Origin: Isoptericola dokdonensis DS-3
GTDB taxonomy: Bacteria > Actinomycetota > Actinomycetes > Actinomycetales > Cellulomonadaceae
NCBI RefSeq assembly: GCF_001636295.1
Contig: NZ_CP014209.1
Coordinates: forward strand, 3,762,973 to 3,826,972
Length of the DNA stretch: 64,000 nucleotides
Direction: 5' to 3'
Under the pieces are notes generated by a model. The model was not told the origin of the DNA. It did not search any database and was given only the letters and a program-made list of their open reading frames with translations. Below are positions 10,129 through 19,708 of the stretch, piece after piece; position 1 is the stretch's first letter; each line of letters begins with the position of its first letter. Made by a program: the position numbers and the translations under genes.

Positions 10129-10134
10129 TAGGCT
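10129..10134 (+). promoter_or_regulatory. Leaderless -10 of the first alpha/beta hydrolase
   Basis: TAGGCT, 7 nt, then ATG 10142. A ggag at 10135-10138 is too close to be an effective Shine-Dalgarno. Confidence 0.45.
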
Positions 10135-10141
10135 GGAGACG

Positions 10142-10921
10142 ATGAACGACGACGCCGCCACCGGCCACCAGATCCGCTCCCTGACCGTCCTGCCCGGGCG
10201 GAGGGAGGACGTCGAGCTGCACACCGCCGACGGCCTCACCCTCGTCGGCGAGCTCGCCCTGCCCGCCGACCGGGACCCCGTCGCGACGCTGCTGACGTTC
10301 CACCCGCTGCCCACGCACGGCGGCTACATGGACTCCCACGTGTACCGCAAGGCGGCGTGGCGGCTGCCGGAGCTCGCCGACCTCGCGGTGCTGCGGTTCA
10401 ACACGCGGGGCACGTCGTCGCCGCGGGGCACGTCCGAGGGGGAGTTCGACGGCGGCGAGGCCGAGCGTTTCGACGTCGCCGCCGCCCTGGAGCTCGCCGA
10501 GTTCCGCGAGCTGCCGCGCCCGTGGCTGGTCGGCTGGTCGTTCGGCACCGAGCTCGTACTGAAGCACGGCGCCGACCCGAGCATCGAGGGCGCGATCCTG
10601 CTGTCCCCGCCGCTGCACCGCGCCACCGACGCCGACCTCGACCGCTGGGCCGAGTTCGGCAAGCCGCTCGTCGTGCTGGTGCCGGAGCACGACGACTACC
10701 TGCAGCCCACCGAGGCGCGCGAGCGCTTCGCCCGGGTGCCGCAGGCCGAGGTGATCGGCGTCGACGGCGCCAAGCACCTGTGGGTGGGGGAGCCCGCCGT
10801 GCGTCGCGTGCTCGACGAGATCGTCGCGCACGTCCTGCCCGGCCACCCGCCGCTGCCCACCCACTACGACGGCGAGGTCACCCAGGCCCCGTCCGACGGA
10901 CCGGTCCCGACGAGAGGATGA
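10142..10921 (+). CDS. Alpha/beta hydrolase
   Basis: 259 residues. The nucleophile elbow is GWSFGTE (Ser at the centre), preceded by LAVLRFNTRGTSSPRGTSEG, which resembles the region before the elbow in COG2945-type and dienelactone-like hydrolases. A late Asp (VPEHDDY) and His (GAKHLWVGEPA) complete a triad. The substrate is unknown. Frame-open codons upstream start at GTG 10121, but ATG 10142 fits both homologous length and the leaderless promoter. Its stop overlaps an ATG of the next hydrolase gene, so the two are probably co-translated. Confidence 0.78.
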   Translation: MNDDAATGHQIRSLTVLPGRREDVELHTADGLTLVGELALPADRDPVATLLTFHPLPTHGGYMDSHVYRKAAWRLPELADLAVLRFNTRGTSSPRGTSEGEFDGGEAERFDVAAALELAEFRELPRPWLVGWSFGTELVLKHGADPSIEGAILLSPPLHRATDADLDRWAEFGKPLVVLVPEHDDYLQPTEARERFARVPQAEVIGVDGAKHLWVGEPAVRRVLDEIVAHVLPGHPPLPTHYDGEVTQAPSDGPVPTRG

Positions 10922-10926
10922 CGACG

Positions 10927-11718
10927 ATGACGTCCCCGACCCTGGCGTGCCACGTCCTGCGCGACGGCGCGGGCGTCCCGCTGCTGCTGCTGCACGCGTT
11001 CCCGTTCGACCACCGCATGTGGGCGCCGGTGGTCACGCACCTGCCGGACGGCCTGCGCGTGCTCGCCGTCGACCTGCCCGGCCACGGGCACAGCGACCTC
11101 GGTGGCATCCCGCCCAGCCTCGACGCCGCCGCCGACGCCGTGTACGCGACGATGCGTGCGCAGGGGGAGGGGAACGTCGTCGTGGCGGGGCTGTCGATGG
11201 GCGGCTACGTCGCCCTCGCGCTGGCCGACCGGCACCCCGACCTGGTGCACGGCGTCGGGCTGCTCGACACGAAGTCGACCGTCGACCCCGACGAGGTGCG
11301 CGCCAACCGCCTGGAGATCGCGCGGACCGTGGAGGACACCCAGACCCTCGACGCGGTCAAGGGGATGCCCGCCAAGGTGCTCGGCCCGACCAGCCACCTG
11401 GAGCGGCGCTCGCTCTACCCGACGGTGGACCACTGGATCCGGTCGCAGTCCCCGGCGGGCGTCGCGTGGGCGCAACGGGCGATGGCAGCGCGCCCCGACC
11501 GGACGCACGTGGTGGCCGAGTTCGACGGCCCGGTCGCGATCGTCGTCGGGGCCGAGGATCAGATCACCCCGGTGGCGGACGCCAAGCACTTGGCGGCGGC
11601 CTCCCGGGACGCGACCCTGACGATCGTGCCCAACGCCGGTCACCTCAGCGCGGTCGAGGAACCGGCCGCCGTCGCGGCGGTGCTCGCCGCGCTGCACACC
11701 CGGGCCACGCGCCGCTGA
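10927..11718 (+). CDS. Alpha/beta hydrolase
   Basis: 263 residues of the classic alpha/beta-hydrolase fold: HAFPFDHRMW oxyanion region, AVDLPGHGHSDL, nucleophile elbow GLSMGGYVA, VGAEDQITP with the acid residue, and NAGHLSAVEEP with the catalytic His. It resembles 3-oxoadipate enol-lactonase-like esterases, but no pathway genes are near. Start choice: ATG 10918 gives an ATGA overlap with the preceding gene, but gagagg would then touch the start. ATG 10927 has the same motif 9 nt upstream and is preferred. A 19-bp hairpin follows the stop. Confidence 0.82.
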   Translation: MTSPTLACHVLRDGAGVPLLLLHAFPFDHRMWAPVVTHLPDGLRVLAVDLPGHGHSDLGGIPPSLDAAADAVYATMRAQGEGNVVVAGLSMGGYVALALADRHPDLVHGVGLLDTKSTVDPDEVRANRLEIARTVEDTQTLDAVKGMPAKVLGPTSHLERRSLYPTVDHWIRSQSPAGVAWAQRAMAARPDRTHVVAEFDGPVAIVVGAEDQITPVADAKHLAAASRDATLTIVPNAGHLSAVEEPAAVAAVLAALHTRATRR

Positions 11719-11730
11719 GACCTCGCACGG

Positions 11731-11772
11731 ACGACGACGGCTCGCCCTCGGCGGAGGGCGAGCCGTCGTCGT
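11731..11772. terminator. Bidirectional terminator between hydrolase and coiled-coil genes
   Basis: A perfect 19-bp inverted repeat (acgacgacggctcgccctc and complement) with a ggcg loop lies between convergent genes. Confidence 0.8.
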
Positions 11773-11779
11773 GCGGGTG

Positions 11780-13291
11780 TCAGGCCTTCGTGGCCGCGTG
11801 CTCCTCGTCGGCAGGGCGCTCGTCGGCGGGCAGCTCGTCGGCGGGCAGCTCGTCCGACGGCTCGTCGGTGCTCTCCTCCGCGGACTGCGTGGAGGCTGCT
11901 CGCGCGGCCTGCGCGGGCGTCTGGGTGGTCCCGGCCGGGCGCGCCGCGACCGGGGCCGGCGAGGCCGCGGACGTCGGGGCAGCCGGCGCCTTCACCTCGC
12001 CGACCGGCACGGCGCCGGACGACGGCGCGGGCGGCGCAGGCGGCGCGGACGCCGCTGCTGCGAGACCGCTCGCCTGCTCGGTCCCGAGCAGGCCGCGCAG
12101 CTCCTCCAGGTAGGAGTTGATCGAGTCGTGCCGGCGGGTGAGGTCCTCGAGCTGGCGCGACGCGGTCGTCCGGCTCTGCTCGGCCTCCGCCTGCGCGTCC
12201 GAGACCGTCTGCTCGGCGAACGCCCGCGCCTCGGAGACGATGCGGTCGGCGGTGCGGCGCGCGTCGGCCAGCAGCTCCTTGACGTACGCGTCCGACTCGG
12301 TGCGGACCTGGTCCGCCTGGGCCAGGGCGACGGCGACCCGCTTCTCCGCCTCGGCGGCGTGCTCCTCGGCGGCCTGCACCAGCCGCTCCGTCTCGGCCCG
12401 CGCCACCTCGTGCCGCTCGGCCGCCTCCGCCTCGACCCGCTCGCGCGTCTGCGCGGCGGACAGCTCGGCGTCGGCCAGGGTCGCCCGCGTCTGCTCGCGG
12501 AGCTGCTCGAGCTCGGCGGTCACCGCCGTCGCCGCCTCCGCCGCCTGGTGCTTCGCGTCCGCGACGATCCGCGCGGCCTCGTTGCGGGTGCGCTCCATGA
12601 GCCCGGTCGACTCGCGGTCCGCCTCCTCGCGCAGCGCGGCGGCCTCCGCGGCCGCCTCCGCGCGAGCCTGCGCGATCTCCCGCTCCGCGACGACGCGCGC
12701 CTCGGTGACCTCGCGCTCGGCCGTGGACCGGAGGGTGCCGATCTCCCGCTCGAGGCTCGCCCGGCGCTCGCTCTCCTCCGTGGCGAGGGTGCTCGAGATG
12801 AGGGCCGCCTCGCGCTCCGCGGAGCCGACGAGCTCCTCCGCGCGACGCTGCGCCCCCTGGAGGACGCCGTCGGTCTCGGCCGACGTGGTCGCCCGGACCT
12901 CCTCCGCCTCCCGGCGGGCGCTGCCCAGGATCTCCGCCGCCTCGGACTCCGCGCGCTGGCGGACCTGGCCGGCGGAGAGCTTGGCGCGCGCCATGACGTC
13001 GGCGGCCTGCTGGTTCGCCTGGGTGAGCACCTCGGCGGCCTGCTCGTCGGCGGTGCGCAGCAGCCGCTCGGCACGGGCGCCCAGGCCCGCGTACGACGGC
13101 TTCTCGTTCTCCCGCAGCTGGCGGTGCGCCTCGGCGAGCTCGGACGAGAGCTGCATGGCCCGACCGTCCGTGGCCTCGACGTTGCGTCGGGCCTCGTCCA
13201 GCGCCTGCTCCAGGCGGGAGAGCTGGTTCTCGACCGCGGCACGGTCGTAGCCGCGCATGGTGATCGGGAAGAGCGTGCGCTCGTCGGACAC
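11780..13291 (-). CDS. Long coiled-coil protein, DivIVA/FilP-like
   Basis: 503 residues. After VSDERTLFPITMRGYDRAAVENQL, a DivIVA-like N-terminal patch, residues about 20-400 are an almost unbroken Ala/Glu/Arg-rich coiled coil. From about 405 a Pro/Ala-rich tail follows, ending in acidic ADELPADELPADERPADEE repeats. Related actinobacterial proteins (often labelled cellulose-binding or DivIVA-domain, including FilP and Scy of Streptomyces) form cytoskeletal filaments or polar scaffolds. That role is family knowledge, not shown here. GTG 13291 is chosen for the ggagg at 13298-13302 upstream; longer in-frame extensions lack coiled-coil character. It is transcribed away from the membrane-protein gene at 13576. 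Confidence 0.72.
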   Translation of the reverse strand: MSDERTLFPITMRGYDRAAVENQLSRLEQALDEARRNVEATDGRAMQLSSELAEAHRQLRENEKPSYAGLGARAERLLRTADEQAAEVLTQANQQAADVMARAKLSAGQVRQRAESEAAEILGSARREAEEVRATTSAETDGVLQGAQRRAEELVGSAEREAALISSTLATEESERRASLEREIGTLRSTAEREVTEARVVAEREIAQARAEAAAEAAALREEADRESTGLMERTRNEAARIVADAKHQAAEAATAVTAELEQLREQTRATLADAELSAAQTRERVEAEAAERHEVARAETERLVQAAEEHAAEAEKRVAVALAQADQVRTESDAYVKELLADARRTADRIVSEARAFAEQTVSDAQAEAEQSRTTASRQLEDLTRRHDSINSYLEELRGLLGTEQASGLAAAASAPPAPPAPSSGAVPVGEVKAPAAPTSAASPAPVAARPAGTTQTPAQAARAASTQSAEESTDEPSDELPADELPADERPADEEHAATKA

Positions 13292-13542
13292 GTGGAGACC
13301 TCCGTACGTGGTGGGTGTGGCGCCCCGGCACCGGCCAGGATAGTGCGGGCGTCGTGCAGGCGGCACCCCGGGGAGCCCGGCCAGGACGCCCGAGGGTCCC
13401 CGTCGGGGCCGACGGCGGCCCCCGCGTGGCCGGGGGAGCGCGGTTCGTGCCAGGCTCAGGGGCATCGGTACCCGACTCGTGAAGGGTTGGTGAACCATCC
13501 CGCGTGCCTGCTCCCAGGGGCGGGTGCACCCTCCGGACTCCC

Positions 13543-13548
13543 TATCCT
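13543..13548 (+). promoter_or_regulatory. -10 element of the membrane protein gene
   Basis: TATCCT lies 27 nt before the GTG at 13576, and a gaaggga Shine-Dalgarno (13564-13570) lies between them. No clear -35 is seen. Confidence 0.35.
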
Positions 13549-13575
13549 GAGAAGTCCACGTCGAAGGGAAACTCG

Positions 13576-14988
13576 GTGCTGCAACGCATTCTCGGTGCCG
13601 TCCTGGCCGTCCTCGGTCTGGGCGTCATCGCGTTCGGGGTCGCGTCCGCGACCGTGCTCAAGGAGTCGGACACGGTGGTCGCCACGGCGCGCCCCGCGGG
13701 CGACGGCACGGTCGTCGTCACCGACCCCGGGGTGCTGGGCATGGTCGGCACGGACGTCACGGTGACCGCCTCGGTGCCGGACGGCCAGCAGGTGACGCTC
13801 GTCGTCGGCCGCGACGTCGACGTGCAGGGCTGGCTCGGTGACGACGCCTACACGCGCGTCACGGGCATGACCGACTGGGAGACGCTGTCGACGACGGCCG
13901 TCGCCGCCGCCGAGCCCGAGGAGGGCGAGGAGGCGGACGCCGAGGCCGAGGAGGCCGCGCCCGAGCTGCTCGACCCGCGCGGTTCCGACCTGTGGGTGAA
14001 CGAGCAGACCGAGCCCGGCGAGGTCACCCTGCGCTGGAGCGACCGGCCCGGCCCGTGGGTCCTCATGGCGGCGGCCACCGGTGCCGCCCCCGCCGAGGAC
14101 GGTGCCGCGCAGGACGACGCGGCGGCCGACGACGCGGCCCCGGAGGAGACCGCCGCGACCGCACCCACGCTCCAGCTCACCTGGGTGCGCGACGTCGCGA
14201 CGCCGCTGCTCTGGCCCGCCGTCGGGGTGGGCGCCGTGCTGCTCGTCGTCGGCGTCGTGCTGTTCGTCGTCGGACGGCGCAAGCAGCGCCGCGCCGCCCG
14301 GTCGGCCCGCTCCGCGCAGTCGTCGGCGACCCCCGGCTCGTCGGCCTCCGCGGGCTCCCCGTCGGACGCCGGCCCCGCCGGTCCGGCGGGCCCGACCTGG
14401 TCCGGCCCGGCCGCCGCACCCTGGCCGGGCACCGTCGCGTCGCCCGCGCCGGCGACGTCCCCGGCCCCGCCGCCGGTGTCCGGCACCGGTGACGACCAGG
14501 GCCCGCGCGAGGATGAGCGTGAAGGGTCCGGCACCGCGCCCGTGCCCGTCGCCGGCCGTTTCTCCCGCCGCTCCCGGCTCGCCCAGCGCGCCGTTCCCGC
14601 CGACCCGGAGCCTGCCGAGGCCACCGCCGTGCGCGAGCCGGTCCCGGCCCCCGCCGCGCCGGCCGACGAACCCGCACCGACCACCACCGGCTCGCTGCCG
14701 GCGATCGTCGACGGCCGCCCCCTGACCCGGCGCGAGCTGCGCCTCCAGGAGGAGGAGCGCCGTCAGGCGGCGGGCTCCGGCATGGGCCGCGCCCTGCGCG
14801 CGCTCACCGGCCAGACGCCGGTCGTCCCGCCGCCCGCGGCCGGGACCCCCGGGGCGGCGCCCGCACAGGCGGAGCCGACCGACCGGTCCCGCCGGTCCGC
14901 CGCCTGGCGCCAGACCTGGGGCTTCGACGCCGGCGCCGCCGAGCGCGGCGCCGGCACCGACGAGACCACCGACGAGGGGAACCGATGA
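13576..14988 (+). CDS. Uncharacterised membrane protein with Pro/Ala-rich tail
   Basis: 470 residues. The first membrane helix is at about 5-25 (ILGAVLAVLGLGVIAFGVA). A roughly 180-residue exported segment with acidic low-complexity stretches follows. The second helix is at about 209-233 (VGVGAVLLVVGVVLFVVG). Then comes a cytoplasmic tail of about 235 residues rich in Pro, Ala and Ser, with a basic RRELRLQEEERR patch. I do not recognise the family. GTG 13576 gives the signal-anchor directly after a good gaaggga. Its stop overlaps the start of the lipoprotein gene (ATGA), so the two are translationally coupled and probably act together at the envelope. Confidence 0.72.
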   Translation: MLQRILGAVLAVLGLGVIAFGVASATVLKESDTVVATARPAGDGTVVVTDPGVLGMVGTDVTVTASVPDGQQVTLVVGRDVDVQGWLGDDAYTRVTGMTDWETLSTTAVAAAEPEEGEEADAEAEEAAPELLDPRGSDLWVNEQTEPGEVTLRWSDRPGPWVLMAAATGAAPAEDGAAQDDAAADDAAPEETAATAPTLQLTWVRDVATPLLWPAVGVGAVLLVVGVVLFVVGRRKQRRAARSARSAQSSATPGSSASAGSPSDAGPAGPAGPTWSGPAAAPWPGTVASPAPATSPAPPPVSGTGDDQGPREDEREGSGTAPVPVAGRFSRRSRLAQRAVPADPEPAEATAVREPVPAPAAPADEPAPTTTGSLPAIVDGRPLTRRELRLQEEERRQAAGSGMGRALRALTGQTPVVPPPAAGTPGAAPAQAEPTDRSRRSAAWRQTWGFDAGAAERGAGTDETTDEGNR

Positions 14989-16055
14989 CCGCCACGACCC
15001 GCCGCACCGCAGGCCGGCGTGCCGCCACCGTCGTGATCGGCGCCGTCGGCGCCACCGCGCTGCTCGCGGGGTGCGCCCAGGAGGTGCCCACCCCCGTCGC
15101 CGAGGAGCCTTTCGACGGTCCCATGGTGAGCGTCGAGCAGGAGGAGGCCGTCGTCACCGACGTCGCCGCCGTGCTCACCAAGGCCGACGAGGAGCGCGAC
15201 GCCGGACTGCTCAAGCCTCGCGTCGCAGGCCCGGCCCTCGAGGTGCGCAGCAGCCAGCTCGAGGTCGCCGCCGAGCGCGAGGACAACTCGCTCGTCACGG
15301 ACATCCCCACGGACATCCTGCGGTCCATCCTGCCCACCACGCAGACCTGGCCCCGCGCCACCTTCACCATCACCGAGCCCACCGAGGACCTCGAGGTGAA
15401 CCGGCTCGTCGCCTACCAGCAGAGCTCGGCGCGGGACAACTACCGGCTCTGGGCCTGGGTGCAGCTCATCCCCGGCACGACCATGCCGAACTTCGCCGAC
15501 CCCGAGCTCATCGGCTCCGAGGCCGTCGCGGCGGACGACGACTCCCTCCAGGTGACCCCCACCGAGGCCATGGCCCAGTACGCCGACCTCGTCACCCGGG
15601 GCACCGAGGACTCCGAGAACGCCGCCGCGTTCGAGCTCCCCAGCGAGAGCCAGGACCTCGTCGCCCGCGTCCAGGCGGACGCGCGCAGCGTCCGCGAGGA
15701 CGACGCGTTCGGGGAGGCCGACGGCTCCTACGCCCTCAAGTTCGTCCCGCAGTCCGACCTCGTGGCCGTGCGCACCTCCGACGGCGGCGCCGTCGTCATG
15801 GGGGCCCTCGACGGCAACGTGCGCATCAAGGTCGAGGAGGACGGCGAGATCAACCCCCTCACCGAGACGCAGCAGGCCCTCGTCGGGGACGCCGACGCCA
15901 CCAACGAGCTGTACGTCGAGTACACCGACCAGGTGGCGCTCTACGTCCCGCCCGCCGGGTCCGAGGAGCTCATGCGCCCGCTCGGCTTCTCCCACGTGGC
16001 CGTCGCCGCCGACACGAGCATCCCCGACAAGAAGAACACCGACCGCAAGGGCTGA
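14985..16055 (+). CDS. Uncharacterised lipoprotein
   Basis: 356 residues. A twin-Arg-rich N-region and hydrophobic stretch lead to the lipobox LLAGC (Cys30), so the mature protein is anchored to the outer face of the membrane. The rest is soluble, without repeats or recognisable catalytic motifs; WPRATFTITEPTEDLEVNR and NYRLWAWVQLIPGTTMPNF are the most distinctive segments. ATG 14985 overlaps the stop of the preceding membrane-protein gene by 4 nt. The pairing suggests a joint extracytoplasmic role, which cannot be named. Confidence 0.75.
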   Translation: MTATTRRTAGRRAATVVIGAVGATALLAGCAQEVPTPVAEEPFDGPMVSVEQEEAVVTDVAAVLTKADEERDAGLLKPRVAGPALEVRSSQLEVAAEREDNSLVTDIPTDILRSILPTTQTWPRATFTITEPTEDLEVNRLVAYQQSSARDNYRLWAWVQLIPGTTMPNFADPELIGSEAVAADDDSLQVTPTEAMAQYADLVTRGTEDSENAAAFELPSESQDLVARVQADARSVREDDAFGEADGSYALKFVPQSDLVAVRTSDGGAVVMGALDGNVRIKVEEDGEINPLTETQQALVGDADATNELYVEYTDQVALYVPPAGSEELMRPLGFSHVAVAADTSIPDKKNTDRKG

Positions 16056-16109
16056 CCCCGTGCCGGGCGGCGACGTCCGCCACCCGGTCCACCCGCCCCG
16101 ACGTCTCCG

Positions 16110-16115
16110 TAGGAT
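16110..16115 (+). promoter_or_regulatory. Leaderless -10 of the co-chaperone gene
   Basis: TAGGAT, 6 nt, then ATG 16122, with no ribosome-binding site between. Confidence 0.45.
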
Positions 16116-16121
16116 GTGCCC

Positions 16122-17069
16122 ATGAGCAACCCCATGCCCGAGCCGAGCATCAGCACGCGCGGCGCCGTCGACCTGTCGGCGCTCACCCGCCCCCAGGCCC
16201 CGCCCCCCGGTGAGCCCGGCGGTGCCCCCTCGGCGGGCGGGTACGTCGTCGACGTCACCGACGCGAACTTCCAGCAGGTCGTGCAGGACTCGACCCGCTA
16301 CCCCGTCGTCGTCCTGCTGTGGATGCCGACCGACCAGGCCAACGCCGACCTCGCGACCCTCCTCGGCCGACTCTCCGACGAGTACGCCGGCCGGTTCCTC
16401 CTCGGCCGTGTCGACGTGCAGACCTCCCCGCAGATCGCCGCCGCGTTCCAGGCGCAGGGCGTGCCCACCGTCGTCGCGGTCCTCCAGGGCCAGCCGCTCC
16501 CGCTGTTCGCCGGCGCCGCCTCCGAGGAGCAGGTCCGCGGCGTCCTCGACCAGGTACTCGCCGCGGCCGAGCAGAACGGTGTCACCGGCCGTGCCCCCGC
16601 CCAGGGCGGCGAACCGGAGGCCGAGCGGCCCGCCGCGGAGCCGGAGCCCGAGCCGCTGCCGCCGCTGCACCAGGAGGCGTACGACGCCATCGAGCGCGAC
16701 GACCTCGACGCCGCCGCCACCGCCTACGAGCGCGCCATCAAGCAGGACCCGAAGGACACCGACGCCGTCGCCGGCCTCGCGCAGGTCCACCTCATGCAGC
16801 GCACCCGCGACGCCGACCTCCAGCAGGTCCGCGCCGCCGCGGCCGCCGCACCCGGCGACGTCGACGCCCAGCTCGCCGTCGCCGACACGGACATGCTCGG
16901 CGGCAAGGTCGAGGACGCCCTCGCGCGGCTCCTCGACCTGCTCCCCGCCGCGGACGCCGAGGCCAAGGAGAAGCTGCGCGCGCGCCTCGTCGAGTACTTC
17001 GAGGTCGTCGGCGCCACGGACCCGCGCGTGGCCAAGGCCCGCCGCCACCTGGCGATGTACCTGTACTGA
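16122..17069 (+). CDS. YbbN/CnoX-type thioredoxin-fold and TPR protein
   Basis: 315 residues. After a Pro-rich start, residues about 40-150 form a thioredoxin fold (PVVVLLWMPTDQANADL, then GRVDVQTSPQIAAAFQ, then the cis-Pro loop QGVPTVVAVLQGQPL). The CxxC of true thioredoxins is replaced by MPTD, so it has no dithiol activity. Residues about 180-315 are TPR-like helices (AYDAIERDDLDAAATAYERA). E. coli YbbN/CnoX has this layout and works as a holdase feeding GroEL and DnaK. A similar role is inferred. The gene appears leaderless, and a long hairpin follows it. Confidence 0.85.
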   Translation: MSNPMPEPSISTRGAVDLSALTRPQAPPPGEPGGAPSAGGYVVDVTDANFQQVVQDSTRYPVVVLLWMPTDQANADLATLLGRLSDEYAGRFLLGRVDVQTSPQIAAAFQAQGVPTVVAVLQGQPLPLFAGAASEEQVRGVLDQVLAAAEQNGVTGRAPAQGGEPEAERPAAEPEPEPLPPLHQEAYDAIERDDLDAAATAYERAIKQDPKDTDAVAGLAQVHLMQRTRDADLQQVRAAAAAAPGDVDAQLAVADTDMLGGKVEDALARLLDLLPAADAEAKEKLRARLVEYFEVVGATDPRVAKARRHLAMYLY

Positions 17070-17109
17070 GCGTCTCCCGTCGGGTCCGGGGTTCGGGGTC
17101 CGGGGTTCC

Positions 17110-17210
17110 GGTGGTGGGGACGAGGTGCGGGGCGCGGTCGCGTTCACGGGCCCCAGGGGGCCCTCCACTCCCGGTCTGACGACCGCGCCCCGCACCTCGT
17201 CCCCACCACC
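17110..17210. repeat. 101-nt hairpin, copy 1 of a conserved-apex element
   Basis: A perfect 31-bp inverted repeat (17110-17140 / 17180-17210) encloses a 39-nt loop that contains its own gggcccc / ggggccc stem. The apical 57 nt (17132-17188) match 45109-45165 at 54 of 57 positions. The outer 22-bp arms are unrelated to those of the other copy yet fully self-complementary. It lies between the convergent co-chaperone and glgB genes, so it may act as a bidirectional terminator. Confidence 0.85.
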
Positions 17211-17319
17211 TTCGTCGCGCCGGCGGCCCACGACACGCTCCGCCGTTCGTCGGGACACGTCGAGCAGCCGCTGTGCGCGACCCACCGCGGACGGACGCTA
17301 CCTCTGCGTCGACGCCAGC

Positions 17320-19545
17320 TCAGCGCGGAGTCAGCACCAGGGCGCCGAGGGGCGGGACGCGCAGGACGGCGGAGTGCTCGCGGCCGTGGTGGCCGTGCTG
17401 CTCGGTGTGCACCTCGGTGTTGACGACGCCGGAGCCGCCGTAGCGCGGGTGGTCGGTGTTGAGGGCCTCGCCCCAGGCGCCGCCGTGGGGGAGCCCGACG
17501 CGGTAGCCCTCGTGGGGGACGCCGGCGAAGTTCACGACGACGACGACGGGGGAGCCGTCCGCGGCGCGGCGGACGTAGGCGAGCACGTTGCGGGCGGCGT
17601 CGTCGGCGTCGAGCCACTCGAAGCCGGAGCCGTCGAAGTCCCGCTCCCACAGGGCCGGGGTGGCGCGGTAGAGCCCGTTGAGGTCGGCGACGAGCCGCTG
17701 GACGCCGGCGTGGCCGGGGTCGTCGAGGACGTGCCAGTCGAGGCTGCGGCCCTCGTTCCACTCGGTCTCCTGCGCGAGCTCGGATCCCATGAAGAGGAGC
17801 TGCTTGCCGGGGTGGGTCCACTGGTAGGCGAGGAACGCGCGGACGCCGGCGAGCTGCTGCCAGTGGTCGCCCGGCATCTTGCCGAGCAGGGAGCCCTTGC
17901 CGTGCACGACCTCGTCGTGGCTGATGGGCAGGACGTACTGCTCGGAGAACGCGTAGACGAGGGAGAACGTCAGCTCGCCGTGGTGGTGGTGGCGGTACAT
18001 CGGGTCCTTGGCGACGTACCGCAGGGAGTCGTTCATCCAGCCCATGTTCCACTTGAGGCCGAACCCGAGACCGCCGGCGCTGGTGGGCCGGGTGACGCCG
18101 GGGAACGCGGTGGACTCCTCGGCGATCATGAGGACGCCGGGGCTGCGACGGTAGGCGGTGGCGTTGGCCTCCTGGAGGAACGAGATCGCCTCGAGGTTCT
18201 CCCGTCCGCCGTGCACGTTGGGCTCCCAGCCGCCCTCCTCGCGCGAGTAGTCGAGGTAGAGCATGGAGGCGACGGCGTCGACGCGCAGGCCGTCGGCGTG
18301 GAACTCCTCGAGCCAGTAGGTGGCGTTCGCGACGAGGAAGTTGCGGACCTCGCGGCGGCCGAAGTCGAAGACGTAGGTGCCCCAGTCGAGCTGTTCGCCG
18401 CGGCGCGGGTCGGGGTGCTCGTACAGGGGGGTGCCGTCGAACCGGGCGAGGGCGAACTCGTCCTTGGGGAAGTGGCCGGGCACCCAGTCGAGGATGACGC
18501 CGATGCCGGCCTGGTGGAGCCGGTCGACGAGGTACCGGAAGTCGTCGGGGTGGCCGAACCGTGAGGTGGGGGCGTAGTAGCCGGTCACCTGGTAGCCCCA
18601 GGAGCCGCCGAACGGGTGCTCGGCGACGGGCAGGAGCTCGACGTGGGTGAACCCCTGCTCGACGACGTAGGCGGTGAGCTGTTCGGCGAGGTCGCGGTAC
18701 CCGAGGCCCTGCCGCCAGGACCCGAGGTGGACCTCGTAGGCGCTGAGCGGGCCGCCGTGCTGGTCGCCCGACGCGCGGCGCGCCATCCACTCGCCGTCGC
18801 CCCACGTGTACGTGGACTCGGTGACGACGGACGCCGTGGCGGGCGGCACCTCGGTGCCCTTCGCGACGGGGTCGGCCTTGGCCCGCCAGACGCCGTCGGG
18901 CCCGCACACCTCGTACTTGTAGCGGGTGCCCTGACCGACGTCGGGCACGAAGATCTCCCAGATGCCGCTGGAGCCGAGGGAGCGCATCGGATGCATCGGC
19001 GACCACCGGTTGTGGTCGCCGACGAGGCGGACGCCGCGTGCGTTGGGCGCCCACACCGCGAAGGAGGTGCCGACGACGTCGCCGAGCGCGCTGGGGTAGG
19101 TGTGCCGGTTGGCGCCGAGGACGCGCCACAGCTCCTCGTGGCGGCCCTCGCCGAGGAGGTGCAGGTCGATCTCGCCGAGGGAGGGCAGGAACCGGTACGG
19201 GTCGTCGCTGGTGCGGACGTCGTCGTCGTACCGGGTGCGGATCCGGTAGTCGGGGGCGTGCCGGGTGCCGTCGGGGTCGACGGTGGCGGGGACGACGGCC
19301 GACCACACCCCGGCGGCGTCGTGGCGCGCGTCGTGGGTCTCCTCGCCGTCCGGTCCGGCGACGACGACGGCGACCTCGTCGGCCAGCGGCCGCAGGACGC
19401 GCACGACGGCCCACGGGGTGGTCGCGGCGCCGGGTCCGTCGGCGGGCAGCAGGTGGGGCCCGAGCACGGCGTGCGGGTCGTGCGTGGTGCCGCGGGCGAT
19501 CGCGGTGAGGACCTCGGGATCGACGGTGGGCGGCTCGGGCGTCAT
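17320..19545 (-). CDS. glgB: 1,4-alpha-glucan branching enzyme
   Basis: 741 residues, the full two-CBM48 plus GH13_9 layout. Residues about 25-110 form the first beta-sandwich, about 145-250 the CBM48 ([19 protein letters not shown]). The barrel follows with [20 protein letters not shown], the nucleophile segment [16 protein letters not shown], the acid/base [11 protein letters not shown] and [12 protein letters not shown]. It introduces alpha-1,6 branches into glycogen or into the linear glucan made by GlgE. ATG 19545 has gaaggg close upstream. In many actinobacteria glgB directly follows glgE-treS-mak. Here it has the same strand and order but lies 14 kb from mak. Confidence 0.96.
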   Translation of the reverse strand: MTPEPPTVDPEVLTAIARGTTHDPHAVLGPHLLPADGPGAATTPWAVVRVLRPLADEVAVVVAGPDGEETHDARHDAAGVWSAVVPATVDPDGTRHAPDYRIRTRYDDDVRTSDDPYRFLPSLGEIDLHLLGEGRHEELWRVLGANRHTYPSALGDVVGTSFAVWAPNARGVRLVGDHNRWSPMHPMRSLGSSGIWEIFVPDVGQGTRYKYEVCGPDGVWRAKADPVAKGTEVPPATASVVTESTYTWGDGEWMARRASGDQHGGPLSAYEVHLGSWRQGLGYRDLAEQLTAYVVEQGFTHVELLPVAEHPFGGSWGYQVTGYYAPTSRFGHPDDFRYLVDRLHQAGIGVILDWVPGHFPKDEFALARFDGTPLYEHPDPRRGEQLDWGTYVFDFGRREVRNFLVANATYWLEEFHADGLRVDAVASMLYLDYSREEGGWEPNVHGGRENLEAISFLQEANATAYRRSPGVLMIAEESTAFPGVTRPTSAGGLGFGLKWNMGWMNDSLRYVAKDPMYRHHHHGELTFSLVYAFSEQYVLPISHDEVVHGKGSLLGKMPGDHWQQLAGVRAFLAYQWTHPGKQLLFMGSELAQETEWNEGRSLDWHVLDDPGHAGVQRLVADLNGLYRATPALWERDFDGSGFEWLDADDAARNVLAYVRRAADGSPVVVVVNFAGVPHEGYRVGLPHGGAWGEALNTDHPRYGGSGVVNTEVHTEQHGHHGREHSAVLRVPPLGALVLTPR

Positions 19546-19708
19546 GCACCCACCCTTCCACGCCGGGAGGTCGCCCGCGTCGGTAACACGCGGCCCGGCC
19601 GGCCCGGGGAGCGCCGGATACGATCCGCGGGACGGACGATGGACGGACGGCCCGCACGTGCCGCGTCCTCGACGAGCCGCTCGCCGCCCGGACCTGGAAG
19701 GACGCACG

